A stretch of DNA of 64,000 nt from CAZJBS01 sp964544475 (GTDB taxonomy: Bacteria > CLD3 > SB21), in assembly GCA_964544475.1 (NCBI GenBank), contig CAZJBS010000011.1, positions 33,174 through 97,173 on the forward strand, read 5' to 3'. The notes beneath the pieces are model-generated. The model worked only from the letters and a program-made list of their open reading frames with translations, was not told where the DNA came from and searched no databases. Positions 43,117-51,191 of the stretch are shown piece after piece. Every line of letters starts with the position of its first letter. Position 1 is the first letter of the stretch. The translations under genes were made by a program, and so were the position numbers.

Positions 43117-43878
43117 ATGGTGTTCCGATTTGTGGAAGAAGGATTTGACCGGGTCTTGATCGATTGCGATTCGACGCTGTCGGAGATTGAAGGTATCGAT
43201 GAAATGGCCCGGCGCAAGCGGTGTCTCGAACCGGTGCAAGCGATCACACGGCGGGCCATGGAAGGTCGCGTGGATTTTGCAGAGTCCTTCGAAGAACGGT
43301 TGGCCATCATCCAGCCCACATTGACGGAAGTGCAGCAAGTGGGCGATCTGTACATCCGGAAGGCCACACCCGGCGCGCGCGAACTCGTGACGCACCTGAT
43401 GTCTGCCGGCATTGAAATCTATATCGTCAGCGGTGGATTTCGCATCGCGGTCAATGCACTGGCGGAACATCTCGGGTTATCGGCCGATCATGTGATAGCC
43501 AATGATCTTTATTTTGACGCCTCCGGCCGGTACGAAGGATTCAACCGTGAGGCCCCTGCCGCCAAGTCAGATGGGAAACGACTGGTTGCCGAAAATCTGG
43601 GCGGCGTCATGGCCATGGTTGGTGATGGGGCCAGCGATCTGGAAGCGAAAGAAGCGGTGGATCTTTTCATTGGTTTTTGCGGCATCGAACGCCGTCCCAT
43701 TATCGAAGACCGGGCCGATGTCGTAATCTACAACAGGAATCTCATGTCGGTTTATCCCTTTCTGATTGGCGCGCATCGGCTCCAATCGGAGCACATGCCT
43801 GTCGATTCCCACATTCGAATCAATAGCGACGCCTTGCGTAAGGCGTATCTGGCCGCCGGTCTGAGGTTGAGCGCGTGA
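43117..43878 (+). CDS. serB: phosphoserine phosphatase-like HAD hydrolase
   Basis: 253 residues. HAD motif I is IDCDSTLSEIEGIDEMA (DxDST), motif II IVSGGF, motif IV GDGASDLE, as in SerB. It should dephosphorylate phosphoserine in the last step of serine synthesis. The C-terminal ~50 residues (from PIIEDRADVVI) extend slightly beyond SerB. It starts 3 bases after rseP and overlaps tgt (GTGA). Confidence 0.87.
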   Translation: MVFRFVEEGFDRVLIDCDSTLSEIEGIDEMARRKRCLEPVQAITRRAMEGRVDFAESFEERLAIIQPTLTEVQQVGDLYIRKATPGARELVTHLMSAGIEIYIVSGGFRIAVNALAEHLGLSADHVIANDLYFDASGRYEGFNREAPAAKSDGKRLVAENLGGVMAMVGDGASDLEAKEAVDLFIGFCGIERRPIIEDRADVVIYNRNLMSVYPFLIGAHRLQSEHMPVDSHIRINSDALRKAYLAAGLRLSA

Positions 43879-45080
43879 CGTTTGCGCTTCAGCACACGGA
43901 TCAAAGCGAGGCCGGTTCGAAAGCCCGCGCTGGCCGGTTGGAAACGGATCATGGCGTGATCGAGACTCCCGTTTTCATGCCGGTGGGCACACTGGGCGAT
44001 GTCAAGGCTATTGAGCATCGCGAACTCAAAGAAAACCACGCCCAGATTATTCTTGGAAACACGTATCACCTTTATTTAAGACCAGGCACGGAGATCATTC
44101 AAAAAGCCGGCGGACTGCACCGATTCATCGGATGGGACCTGCCCATGCTGACGGACAGCGGCGGCTATCAGGTGTTCAGCCTTGCCCAATTGCGCAAACT
44201 GACCCATGAAGGTGTCCGGTTCAAATCACATATCGACGGTTCCTCACACTTTTTCCGCCCCGAGGATGTGGTCGACATACAGAGAAAACTGGGCTCGGAT
44301 ATTTGCATGGTGCTGGATGAATGCCCGCCATTCCCATGCACATGGGAGTATGCCGACCGTTCGAACCGATTGACCATACAGTGGGCGGAACGATGCAAAG
44401 AGCATTTTGAAAAATCAGAGCCGGTCTACGGCCATCGCCAGGCCCTGTTTCCGATCGTGCAAGGCAGTGTTTTTGAGGACATACGCCAACGAAGCGCGGA
44501 AGCCCTGGTGGCGATGGATTTTGAAGGATATGCCATCGGTGGCGTCAGTGTCGGCGAGCCCAAGGAGGACGTGTATCGCATTGCCAGCATGAATTGTAAC
44601 GTGCTGCCACCCGACAAGCCGCGGTACCTGATGGGCGTCGGAACTCCGGAAGACATCCTGGAGTGCATCGCCCGTGGCGTCGATATGTTTGATTGCGTCA
44701 TGCCTACCCGAAACGCCCGTAACGGCACGCTTTTTACGACCTGGGGCAAGATGACCATCCGGAACGCGAGTTATGCCGATGATTTCCGTCCCATCGATGA
44801 GGCCTGCGGGTGCTACACCTGCCGCCATTTTTCGCGTGCGTATGTTCGCCACCTTTCCCAGAATCGCGAAATTGTAGGTCATCAGCTCACAACCATCCAC
44901 AATCTCTATTTCTACCTCTGGTTGACTCGTGAGGCCCGCCGTCATATCCTGCAGAATACGTTTTCCATATTCAAGAAGGATCTCCTTGACCGTTATGCGG
45001 CTCATGAACAGACGCGAGGCATCGGTAAGGATAAAACCGCCAAACGCCGAAGACACCGAAAGGATTATGAAACCTCTTAG
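43875..45080 (+). CDS. tgt: tRNA-guanine transglycosylase (queuosine)
   Basis: 401 residues from GTG at 43875. TDSGGYQVFSL carries a catalytic Asp, GVDMFDCVMPTRNARNG the nucleophilic Asp, and ACGCYTCRHFS with a later His binds zinc. It swaps guanine-34 of GUN-anticodon tRNAs for preQ1 in bacteria. Tail ~20 residues is very basic (KRRRHRKDYETS). Overlaps a rhodanese gene by 14 bases. Confidence 0.97.
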   Translation: MTFALQHTDQSEAGSKARAGRLETDHGVIETPVFMPVGTLGDVKAIEHRELKENHAQIILGNTYHLYLRPGTEIIQKAGGLHRFIGWDLPMLTDSGGYQVFSLAQLRKLTHEGVRFKSHIDGSSHFFRPEDVVDIQRKLGSDICMVLDECPPFPCTWEYADRSNRLTIQWAERCKEHFEKSEPVYGHRQALFPIVQGSVFEDIRQRSAEALVAMDFEGYAIGGVSVGEPKEDVYRIASMNCNVLPPDKPRYLMGVGTPEDILECIARGVDMFDCVMPTRNARNGTLFTTWGKMTIRNASYADDFRPIDEACGCYTCRHFSRAYVRHLSQNREIVGHQLTTIHNLYFYLWLTREARRHILQNTFSIFKKDLLDRYAAHEQTRGIGKDKTAKRRRHRKDYETS

Positions 45081-45384
45081 TCCGGAGCAACTCCGGCTGT
45101 GGATCGATGAGCGCCGATTGTTCAATATGCTGGATGTGCGGGAACCTTGGGAATATGGCATTGTTCATCTTGATATGGCGACATTGGTACCCCTCAGAAC
45201 TCTTGGAGTACAGGCTCCGGCGTTTGACAAAAACATTCCGGTGGTCGTTTATTGCCACCACGGTGTGCGCAGCCTGACGGGATGTAAGATTCTCGAGCAT
45301 CTTGGCTTTGAAGATGTCTACAATCTGACCGGCGGTATCGACGACTACGCCCGGCGCGTGAAAACCGATATGGTGCGATATTGA
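45067..45384 (+). CDS. single-domain rhodanese sulfurtransferase
   Basis: 105 residues from ATG at 45067. FNMLDVREPWEYGIVHL marks the rhodanese start and YCHHGVRS holds the active cysteine. It transfers sulfane sulfur to a partner, possibly supplying the adjacent tRNA-modification or cofactor pathways; it resembles the rhodanese part of the MoeB fusion at 16.5-17.7 kb. Start overlaps tgt and its stop overlaps the next gene (TTGA). Confidence 0.9.
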   Translation: MKPLSPEQLRLWIDERRLFNMLDVREPWEYGIVHLDMATLVPLRTLGVQAPAFDKNIPVVVYCHHGVRSLTGCKILEHLGFEDVYNLTGGIDDYARRVKTDMVRY

Positions 45385-46283
45385 ATTTGTTTTTTGACGC
45401 TCTGGAATCCCTGACATCCAGGGACCGTGCATCTGCCGGAAAGATGGTACGCCAAGCGCTGGCTGACGAAGAAATGATGGAAGAGATTCTCAGGGCTTTC
45501 TTGATACGCGCGGCCCATCAGGACCCACGTGCCGGTTCGGGCATCAATGCGGTCGTTCTCGTTCAATCGCTTTGGAATTATGCGACGACCCCAGGAGGCC
45601 CGGCCGGGGAGCGCGAATTCCTATTCGCCAACGCGCTTGAGTTTCTCGTGGAATTGTCGACCATAGCCTTGGACTCGAAAATTCTTGAGCCAGGCGAGTC
45701 ATCGGTCGTTGCGGTACAGGAACTCGAAATGGCGTTGTTGGAGGGGGATCGAATGGCAGCCTATGAAATACTTGGCAAACTTTTTAACGTCATGGATAAC
45801 CGATCATATCTGTCAGAAATATTGCTTGGCATTGCTCTCCGGAAATCCGCCCGGACGATGGTCACCCTGCAAGCCGTGGTGGATGGGTTGGATAGGATGG
45901 GATGGAACAACCACTTTCGTCCGTTTCTGATACTTCATGCCGTCAATTGCCTGCTCGACGATTCGACGCTTTCGCATGTGACGCCGATTCAGCCTGAGCC
46001 CGGTCTCTTGGGACGCACGGCCGCGGCCGTCAAGCGCCTGACGCCACTGGTCCACCTGGCGGCATTGGTTTCCATGCGAAGCCACATCAGGCGTAGATCA
46101 CGACCGTTGGATGGATGGATTGCCGGGCACATGCTCCACCTTGCGGAGGATGGACTGGGCGTCGGTATTGAAGTGTCCCGTGAAAGCCAGTGGATAAATC
46201 TATTGATATTCAAATCGGCCGTACTGACATTGTCCGGTCAGCCGGAATTGGCGGGCCTGACATACGAGTCCGTGGAGCCTTAG
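45381..46283 (+). CDS. hypothetical helical protein between rhodanese and def
   Basis: 300 residues from a TTG start whose codon overlaps the rhodanese stop; the first in-frame ATG is 22 codons later. Predominantly alpha-helical, with recurring short Leu/Ala-rich helices (LEFLVELSTIALDSKIL, TLQAVVDGLDRMGWN, LLGIALRKSA) that suggest a HEAT- or TPR-like fold without recognisable repeats. There is no signal peptide, catalytic motif or cofactor site that I can name. Tight packing with tgt, rhodanese and def suggests constant co-expression. Confidence 0.7.
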   Translation: MNLFFDALESLTSRDRASAGKMVRQALADEEMMEEILRAFLIRAAHQDPRAGSGINAVVLVQSLWNYATTPGGPAGEREFLFANALEFLVELSTIALDSKILEPGESSVVAVQELEMALLEGDRMAAYEILGKLFNVMDNRSYLSEILLGIALRKSARTMVTLQAVVDGLDRMGWNNHFRPFLILHAVNCLLDDSTLSHVTPIQPEPGLLGRTAAAVKRLTPLVHLAALVSMRSHIRRRSRPLDGWIAGHMLHLAEDGLGVGIEVSRESQWINLLIFKSAVLTLSGQPELAGLTYESVEP

Positions 46284-46298
46284 ATCGATCGGGGTTTT

Positions 46299-46832
46299 AT
46301 GCTCACATTGAAGATCGTCACTTATGGGAATCCCATCCTTCGCCAGAAGGCGAGGAAGGTGGAGAAAATCGACAAGTCGATTCGCGCATTGGCGGAAAAA
46401 ATGATCCGAACGATGCATAAAGCCGACGGTATTGGCCTGGCCGCGCCGCAAATCGGCAAATCCATCCGGCTTTTCGTGGTCGATGTGTCGCCCATACAGG
46501 AAGGTGCGGAGCCGATGGCGTTCATCAATGTGGAAATACTGAAAACCGAAGGCAATGTACCTTACAACGAAGGATGTTTAAGCATTCCGGGCGTCTCTGC
46601 CGAAGTATGGCGCCCGGAGAAAATCCAACTCAGGTTTACGGATCTCGATGGCCGCGAACAGGAGGGTGTGGCGGAAGGCATTCTGGCCCGTGTGATCCAG
46701 CATGAAACCGATCACACCGACGGCAAGCTTTTCATCGACTATCTCAGCCCGGACGTCATACGGCCATTTCAGCCGGTTTTGGACCAACTGGCGGAGAAAA
46801 ACGAGCGCATCAAGAAACGGAAAAAGAAATAG
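46299..46832 (+). CDS. def: peptide deformylase
   Basis: 177 residues. All three motifs are present: GIGLAAPQIG near 45, EGCLSIPG near 91, and the metal-binding QHETDHTDG near 134. It removes the formyl group from nascent proteins. The C-terminal lysine-rich tail (RIKKRKKK) may contact the ribosome. AGGTG-like ribosome site is not obvious, so coupling to the preceding gene is possible. Confidence 0.96.
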   Translation: MLTLKIVTYGNPILRQKARKVEKIDKSIRALAEKMIRTMHKADGIGLAAPQIGKSIRLFVVDVSPIQEGAEPMAFINVEILKTEGNVPYNEGCLSIPGVSAEVWRPEKIQLRFTDLDGREQEGVAEGILARVIQHETDHTDGKLFIDYLSPDVIRPFQPVLDQLAEKNERIKKRKKK

Positions 46833-46842
46833 GCCGGTATCC

Positions 46843-47685
46843 ATGATTCAAAGGACATTCAAGATATACAACACGGACAAAGAGCCCATTCGTGGCGACG
46901 TCTGCGTGCCGGAACCGAACAAACGATTCCCCATCATTGTCGTGTGTCATGGGTTCAAGGGTTTCAAAGACTGGGGTTTTTTCCCGTTTGTGGCCGAAGT
47001 GCTGTGCAAGAAGGGATTCATCGTTGTCAAATTCAATTTTTCCGGGAGTGGAATTGGCGAAGACCTGAAGGACTTCTCCGATCTTGATCGATTCCGGCAG
47101 AACACCTATTCCAAAGAAATTGACGATTTGAACTGCGTATTGGATGAGTTGGAAAAGGGCCGGGTGTGTGAAAAGGCAGGCTACCTCGACCGGATCGGCC
47201 TGCTCGGGCACAGTCGTGGGGGAGGCATAGCCATGCTCAAAGCCGCTTCTGACAAACGCCTCAAAGCCCTGGTCACATGGAATGCCATTTCCCACGTTGA
47301 TCGACGCCAGTTTGCCGACGACCTTCCCAAGTGGAGACGGCAGGGGTACATTGACGTGCTGAATTCAAGAACCGGCCAATTGATGCCGTTGGGCACCGCG
47401 GTTTTGGATGATATTGAAAAGAACAAGAAGGCGGCTCTCAACATACAAAAGGCGGCGGGGCGCATCGATATCCCATTTCTCATACTTCATGGGGAAAAGG
47501 ATGAATCCGTGCCGGTATCCGAAGGCAGAGAAATTTTTGAATACTCCAATCAACTCCGGTCACGTTTTATTACCATTCCCAATGCGAGTCACACGTTTGG
47601 CGTGGTTCATCCATTCGAAGGCCCCACGCCCGAATTGAAAAAAGCTTTGTCCGAAACGAAGGATTGGTTTGCCAACTATCTCTAG
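46843..47685 (+). CDS. alpha/beta hydrolase (dienelactone hydrolase-like/S9-type)
   Basis: 280 residues from ATG at 46843. VVCHGFKGFKDW gives the oxyanion region, GHSRGGGIAML the serine nucleophile (~ residue 125), HGEKDESV the acid, and NASHTFG the histidine. Cytosolic esterase or hydrolase of unknown substrate. Short gap after def and overlap region with the next gene. Confidence 0.87.
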   Translation: MIQRTFKIYNTDKEPIRGDVCVPEPNKRFPIIVVCHGFKGFKDWGFFPFVAEVLCKKGFIVVKFNFSGSGIGEDLKDFSDLDRFRQNTYSKEIDDLNCVLDELEKGRVCEKAGYLDRIGLLGHSRGGGIAMLKAASDKRLKALVTWNAISHVDRRQFADDLPKWRRQGYIDVLNSRTGQLMPLGTAVLDDIEKNKKAALNIQKAAGRIDIPFLILHGEKDESVPVSEGREIFEYSNQLRSRFITIPNASHTFGVVHPFEGPTPELKKALSETKDWFANYL

Positions 47686-47692
47686 AGCGGGT

Positions 47693-48343
47693 ATGCGAGT
47701 TGAAGTACTGACCGTCGGTCTTTTTCAGGAGAATTGCTACCTGGTTGGCGACGATGTGACCGGTCAAGGGGTCATTATCGATCCCGGCGATGAGGCGTCA
47801 CGCATCATCGAGGCGGCAGAGAAGACCGGATGGAACTTCAACATGATTGTCAATACCCATGCCCATATTGATCATGTCATGGCTGTCTTCGAAATAAAGA
47901 AACGATTGAAGGTGCCGTTCTATTTGCATCAGGCGGACGAGGTGCTGCTGGCCAATCTTCCGAAGCAGGCCGCCATGTTTGGGCTCACCGTTGAGGATAT
48001 TCCAACGGTCGATGCCTATCTGGCGGATGGAGGCAGGATAAGCGCCGGTGGGGTCGAGTTTTCAGTCATCCACACGCCGGGGCATACGTTGGGTGGGGTG
48101 TCCCTGTATGTCGAATCTCACCAAGCGATCTTTGCCGGAGACACGTTGTTCAACGGATCCATCGGGCGGACGGACTTGTATGGGGGAGACTTTGAAACAC
48201 TTGTTCACTCGATCCGGAGTCGGCTTTTTGTTCTGCCGGACGAAGTCGTCGTCTATCCTGGACATGGTCCCGAAACGGCGATCGGATATGAAAAGCGTTA
48301 CAATCCGTTCTTCAACACGGATGACGCATCATTTATGGCATAA
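47693..48343 (+). CDS. metallo-beta-lactamase-fold hydrolase (glyoxalase II-like)
   Basis: 216 residues from ATG at 47693. THAHIDHVM gives the HxHxDH metal motif near residue 58; HTPGHTLGG and GDTLFNGSIGRTD and the final PGHGPET follow, as in YcbL/glyoxalase II-type enzymes. It should hydrolyse a thioester such as S-lactoylglutathione-like substrates. Starts 7 bases after the previous stop. Confidence 0.92.
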   Translation: MRVEVLTVGLFQENCYLVGDDVTGQGVIIDPGDEASRIIEAAEKTGWNFNMIVNTHAHIDHVMAVFEIKKRLKVPFYLHQADEVLLANLPKQAAMFGLTVEDIPTVDAYLADGGRISAGGVEFSVIHTPGHTLGGVSLYVESHQAIFAGDTLFNGSIGRTDLYGGDFETLVHSIRSRLFVLPDEVVVYPGHGPETAIGYEKRYNPFFNTDDASFMA

Positions 48344-48382
48344 GTTGTTGGGTTGAAGAAACAAAGTGGAAATGAAAACGCC

Positions 48383-48892
48383 ATGAGCACACGTCACCAC
48401 ATCAAGCGTCTCGTTTCGAAGCGCGACATCAGTATCACCGCGTTCGAACTCGAGAATGGCCATGTACTACTGGAGTCGCTGTTTCTGGATCCCTATCATC
48501 TGATCCGATTGAGTCTCGAAATTAACCCGGTCAATAAACAGATCGTGGACGCTTTTTGTGAAATGGCCAACCACCCCCATACGATTTGCCCCAATGTTAC
48601 CAGAAGGGCATCAGACCTGATTGGTTTGACCATTACACGAGGTATCACGAAGGAAATTTCCCGGCGGATTGGCGGCAGCGCCGGTTGTGTTCATTTGCGT
48701 GAGCTGGCTTTCGATGCCATCAATTTTGGCGCGACCGTCATGATCGGATACGACCAGGGGTTTGGACTGATGAGTCGTGACTTCAATATTCTTGACGAAG
48801 ATCAACGCTATGATATTTCGAAGAAGGTGCTCAGAAACACGTGTCACGTGTACCAGGACGACAACCAACAAACGGCTGGATCATCATGCTAA
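48383..48892 (+). CDS. DUF2889 family protein
   Basis: 169 residues from ATG at 48383 (a TTG at 48353 is also in frame; neither has a strong ribosome site). The features LFLDPYHLIRLSLEI, a central short helix with CPNVTRRASDLIGL, and GGSAGCVHLRELAFDA match DUF2889 proteins as I know them; the function of the family is unknown. It ends overlapping the next metallo-beta-lactamase-fold gene, suggesting that the two cooperate. Confidence 0.78.
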   Translation: MSTRHHIKRLVSKRDISITAFELENGHVLLESLFLDPYHLIRLSLEINPVNKQIVDAFCEMANHPHTICPNVTRRASDLIGLTITRGITKEISRRIGGSAGCVHLRELAFDAINFGATVMIGYDQGFGLMSRDFNILDEDQRYDISKKVLRNTCHVYQDDNQQTAGSSC

Positions 48893-49728
48893 CCATCGGA
48901 GACTATCAGGTTCATATCCTTGAGACGGGGCTTTTTGCCCTGGACGGAGGCGCCATGTTCGGCGTGGTTCCGAAAAACCTGTGGAGCCGCACCAATCCGG
49001 CGGACGATCAAAATCGCATCGACATGGCCATGAACGTCATGTTGTTGATTCACAAAAACGGCCGTAAGATTCTCATTGATAACGGCGTCGGACACAAGTA
49101 TGATCAAAAATTCGCCGCCATCTATCGCATCGATCATGCCCGGTGTCGGTTGGATCAATCGTTAGCCGCGGTCGATCTGACGAAGTCGGATATTTCCGAT
49201 GTGATCCTGACGCATCTTCACTTCGACCATGCCGGCGGATCGACAGAGACCGATGGCAACGGTCAGACCGTTCCTGCCTTTCCGAACGCCAAATACTATG
49301 TGCAAAGGAAGCACCTTGAATGGGCTCTGAACCCGACGGAAAAAGACAGGGCGAGTTTTATCAAGCCCGATTTTTTGCCACTCAGGGATTATGGAGTGTT
49401 GGAATGCCTGGAGGATGTGGATGGGGTGTTTCCGCATATCACATTTTTCCTGGCACATGGTCACACGATGTTCCAGCAACTGCCCATTGTTTCCGATGGC
49501 GGAGCCACCATCATGTTTTGCGGTGACTTATTCCCGATGTCGGCTCATGTCCCGGTCCCGTATGTCATGGCATATGACATTCAGCCGTTGGTAACGATGG
49601 AAGAAAAGAGAAAGATACTGGCCATGGCCTGTGAGGAGGACTGGTTGCTTTGTTTCGAACACGATCCAACAGTCAAAATGGGGCGAATCCGCCGGAGTGA
49701 AAGGGGATTTCGTTTGGAGGCGGTTTGA
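48886..49728 (+). CDS. metallo-beta-lactamase-fold hydrolase (lactonase-like)
   Basis: 280 residues from ATG at 48886. THLHFDHAGG is the HxHxDH metal motif near residue 105; FLAHGHTMFQQ, FCGDLFP and CFEHDP provide further ligands. It resembles quorum-quenching lactonases and general MBL hydrolases; substrate unknown. Overlaps the DUF2889 gene by 7 bases and is followed by ispD after 3 bases. Confidence 0.88.
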   Translation: MLTIGDYQVHILETGLFALDGGAMFGVVPKNLWSRTNPADDQNRIDMAMNVMLLIHKNGRKILIDNGVGHKYDQKFAAIYRIDHARCRLDQSLAAVDLTKSDISDVILTHLHFDHAGGSTETDGNGQTVPAFPNAKYYVQRKHLEWALNPTEKDRASFIKPDFLPLRDYGVLECLEDVDGVFPHITFFLAHGHTMFQQLPIVSDGGATIMFCGDLFPMSAHVPVPYVMAYDIQPLVTMEEKRKILAMACEEDWLLCFEHDPTVKMGRIRRSERGFRLEAV

Positions 49729-49731
49729 CGC

Positions 49732-50448
49732 ATGTACCAAGGCCAACATGTCACCGTCATTGTTGCCGCGGCGGGATCCGGTCGGCGAATGGGTTCCGGG
49801 GTCCTGTCCAAGCCATTCATGCCACTGGCCGGTGTACCATTGCTCATCCACACACTGGCGCGATTTAGTCAGGCGGAGTTGGTGGACGAAATCGTCGTCG
49901 TCTGTGCCGGGATTGCCATGGAAAGGACACAGGAACTTGTCAGGCAGTATGGTTGCCAAAAAGTGACCAGAATCGTTGAAGGTGGTGATGAAAGACAGGA
50001 CAGTGTGAAGGCGGGCATGGATGTGATTTCCACTGAGGCGCGCCTCGTCATGGTGCATGATGCGGCACGGCCATTCATCCGAGAAGAACCTATGAAGGCG
50101 CTGGCCGGTGTGGCCATCGAGCACGGCGCCGCCATCATGGCTGTGCGCGCCAAGGATACGATCAAAGAAGCGGGATCCGACCTCACGGTCATACGAACCA
50201 TGGATCGTGACCGGACGTGGCAAGTACAGACGCCGCAAGCGTTTCGTCCGGATGTTCTCCGACAGGCGCACGATCGGGCCAGATTGGACGGATTTCTGGG
50301 AACGGATGAAGCCATGCTCGTTGAACGTCTGGGGGTGCCGATTCACATCGTGGAGGGCGATTATTTCAATCTCAAGATCACCACACCCGAGGATTGGCCG
50401 CTGGCGGAAGCTATTCTCAAACATCATGCTGACTGGTTTTCGATTTGA
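49732..50448 (+). CDS. ispD: 2-C-methyl-D-erythritol 4-phosphate cytidylyltransferase
   Basis: 238 residues. VTVIVAAAGSGRRMG at the N-terminus is the nucleotide-binding loop, EGGDERQDSVKAG and VHDAARPF are IspD signatures, and VQTPQAFRPDVL is near the end. It makes CDP-ME from MEP and CTP, two steps after dxr in the same pathway. No ispF partner follows; the run ends here. Confidence 0.95.
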   Translation: MYQGQHVTVIVAAAGSGRRMGSGVLSKPFMPLAGVPLLIHTLARFSQAELVDEIVVVCAGIAMERTQELVRQYGCQKVTRIVEGGDERQDSVKAGMDVISTEARLVMVHDAARPFIREEPMKALAGVAIEHGAAIMAVRAKDTIKEAGSDLTVIRTMDRDRTWQVQTPQAFRPDVLRQAHDRARLDGFLGTDEAMLVERLGVPIHIVEGDYFNLKITTPEDWPLAEAILKHHADWFSI

Positions 50449-50517
50449 CAATTCCCCTATCTTTTTATTACTTTTATCACGTAAACGAACAATGAGAAAA
50501 ACGGCAGGAGAAATGAC

Positions 50518-51033
50518 ATGACGGATGAATACAAGGATTACATGACCAAGGGACGTGAGGCTTTTGTTGCCCAGGATTATCGGAAAGCCTATGAATACTT
50601 CAACGCCGCTCTTGACATGATCAAGGAGTTTCAACATCAGGATGACAGCAAACTCCATTACTATTGGACTCAGGAGTGCGTGTTTGATTCATTGGAAAAA
50701 ATGGAGGATTACAAACAGGCCATACAGCGGATCGACCAGGTGATCGAAGAGGAAAAGTCCAGAGGCGACTCCGTGACGCAAAAACACCTGGCGCACTTCA
50801 TGCAACGTAAGGCGTGCCTGGAAATCAAAAACGGGAACAGCCGCCCCGGAGTCAAGTTGGCCGGTGAAGCCTATGACCTGGGCTTTCGCACGAAAGAATT
50901 GAAGACAAACTACGAAGTTGCCGCTCAAATCTGGAACGAGCATCAGCGTGGTTCGAAGGTGACGCCCGCTTCCCTGGACTATTGGCAAAAAAGTTATAAC
51001 TACTTCGTTGCCGATAAGGATTTGCCCATATAA
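50518..51033 (+). CDS. small cytosolic TPR protein
   Basis: 171 residues with GGAG upstream of ATG. No signal peptide. N-terminal YMTKGREAFVAQDYRKAYEYF and later AIQRIDQVIEEEK form about two to three TPR-like helical pairs; the C-terminus is Tyr-rich (YWQKSYNYFVADK). Function unknown. Separated from lepA by a strong terminator and its own gap. Confidence 0.75.
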   Translation: MTDEYKDYMTKGREAFVAQDYRKAYEYFNAALDMIKEFQHQDDSKLHYYWTQECVFDSLEKMEDYKQAIQRIDQVIEEEKSRGDSVTQKHLAHFMQRKACLEIKNGNSRPGVKLAGEAYDLGFRTKELKTNYEVAAQIWNEHQRGSKVTPASLDYWQKSYNYFVADKDLPI

Positions 51034-51053
51034 CCCGGGCTCCGAATATTTTG

Positions 51054-51092
51054 AAAAAATCCGTTTGGGCTGCCGGCTCAAACGGATTTTTT
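51054..51092 (+). terminator. intrinsic terminator after the small TPR gene
   Basis: A 14-base perfect stem (51054-51067 with 51079-51092) ends in six T. Confidence 0.9.
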
Positions 51093-51117
51093 GTCAGTCC
51101 AAGGCCCTAGAAATCAA

Positions 51118-51146
51118 TTGATTTTGCGCGTTTCACGTGATATATT
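51118..51146 (+). promoter_or_regulatory. sigma70-type promoter for lepA
   Basis: TTGATT (51118-51123), 17-base spacer, TATATT (51141-51146); leader to the lepA ATG of about 39 bases. Confidence 0.6.
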
Positions 51147-51191
51147 GCCGCGCCGAAAACGCTCTCAACCATTGTTTCTTTGGGCTTCCCG

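Noticed and set aside
41734..43470. 578-codon open frame on the minus strand across rseP and serB
   Set aside because: It is antisense to two clearly recognisable genes, has no family motif and its composition (His/Arg/Asp-rich) is that of a mirror frame.
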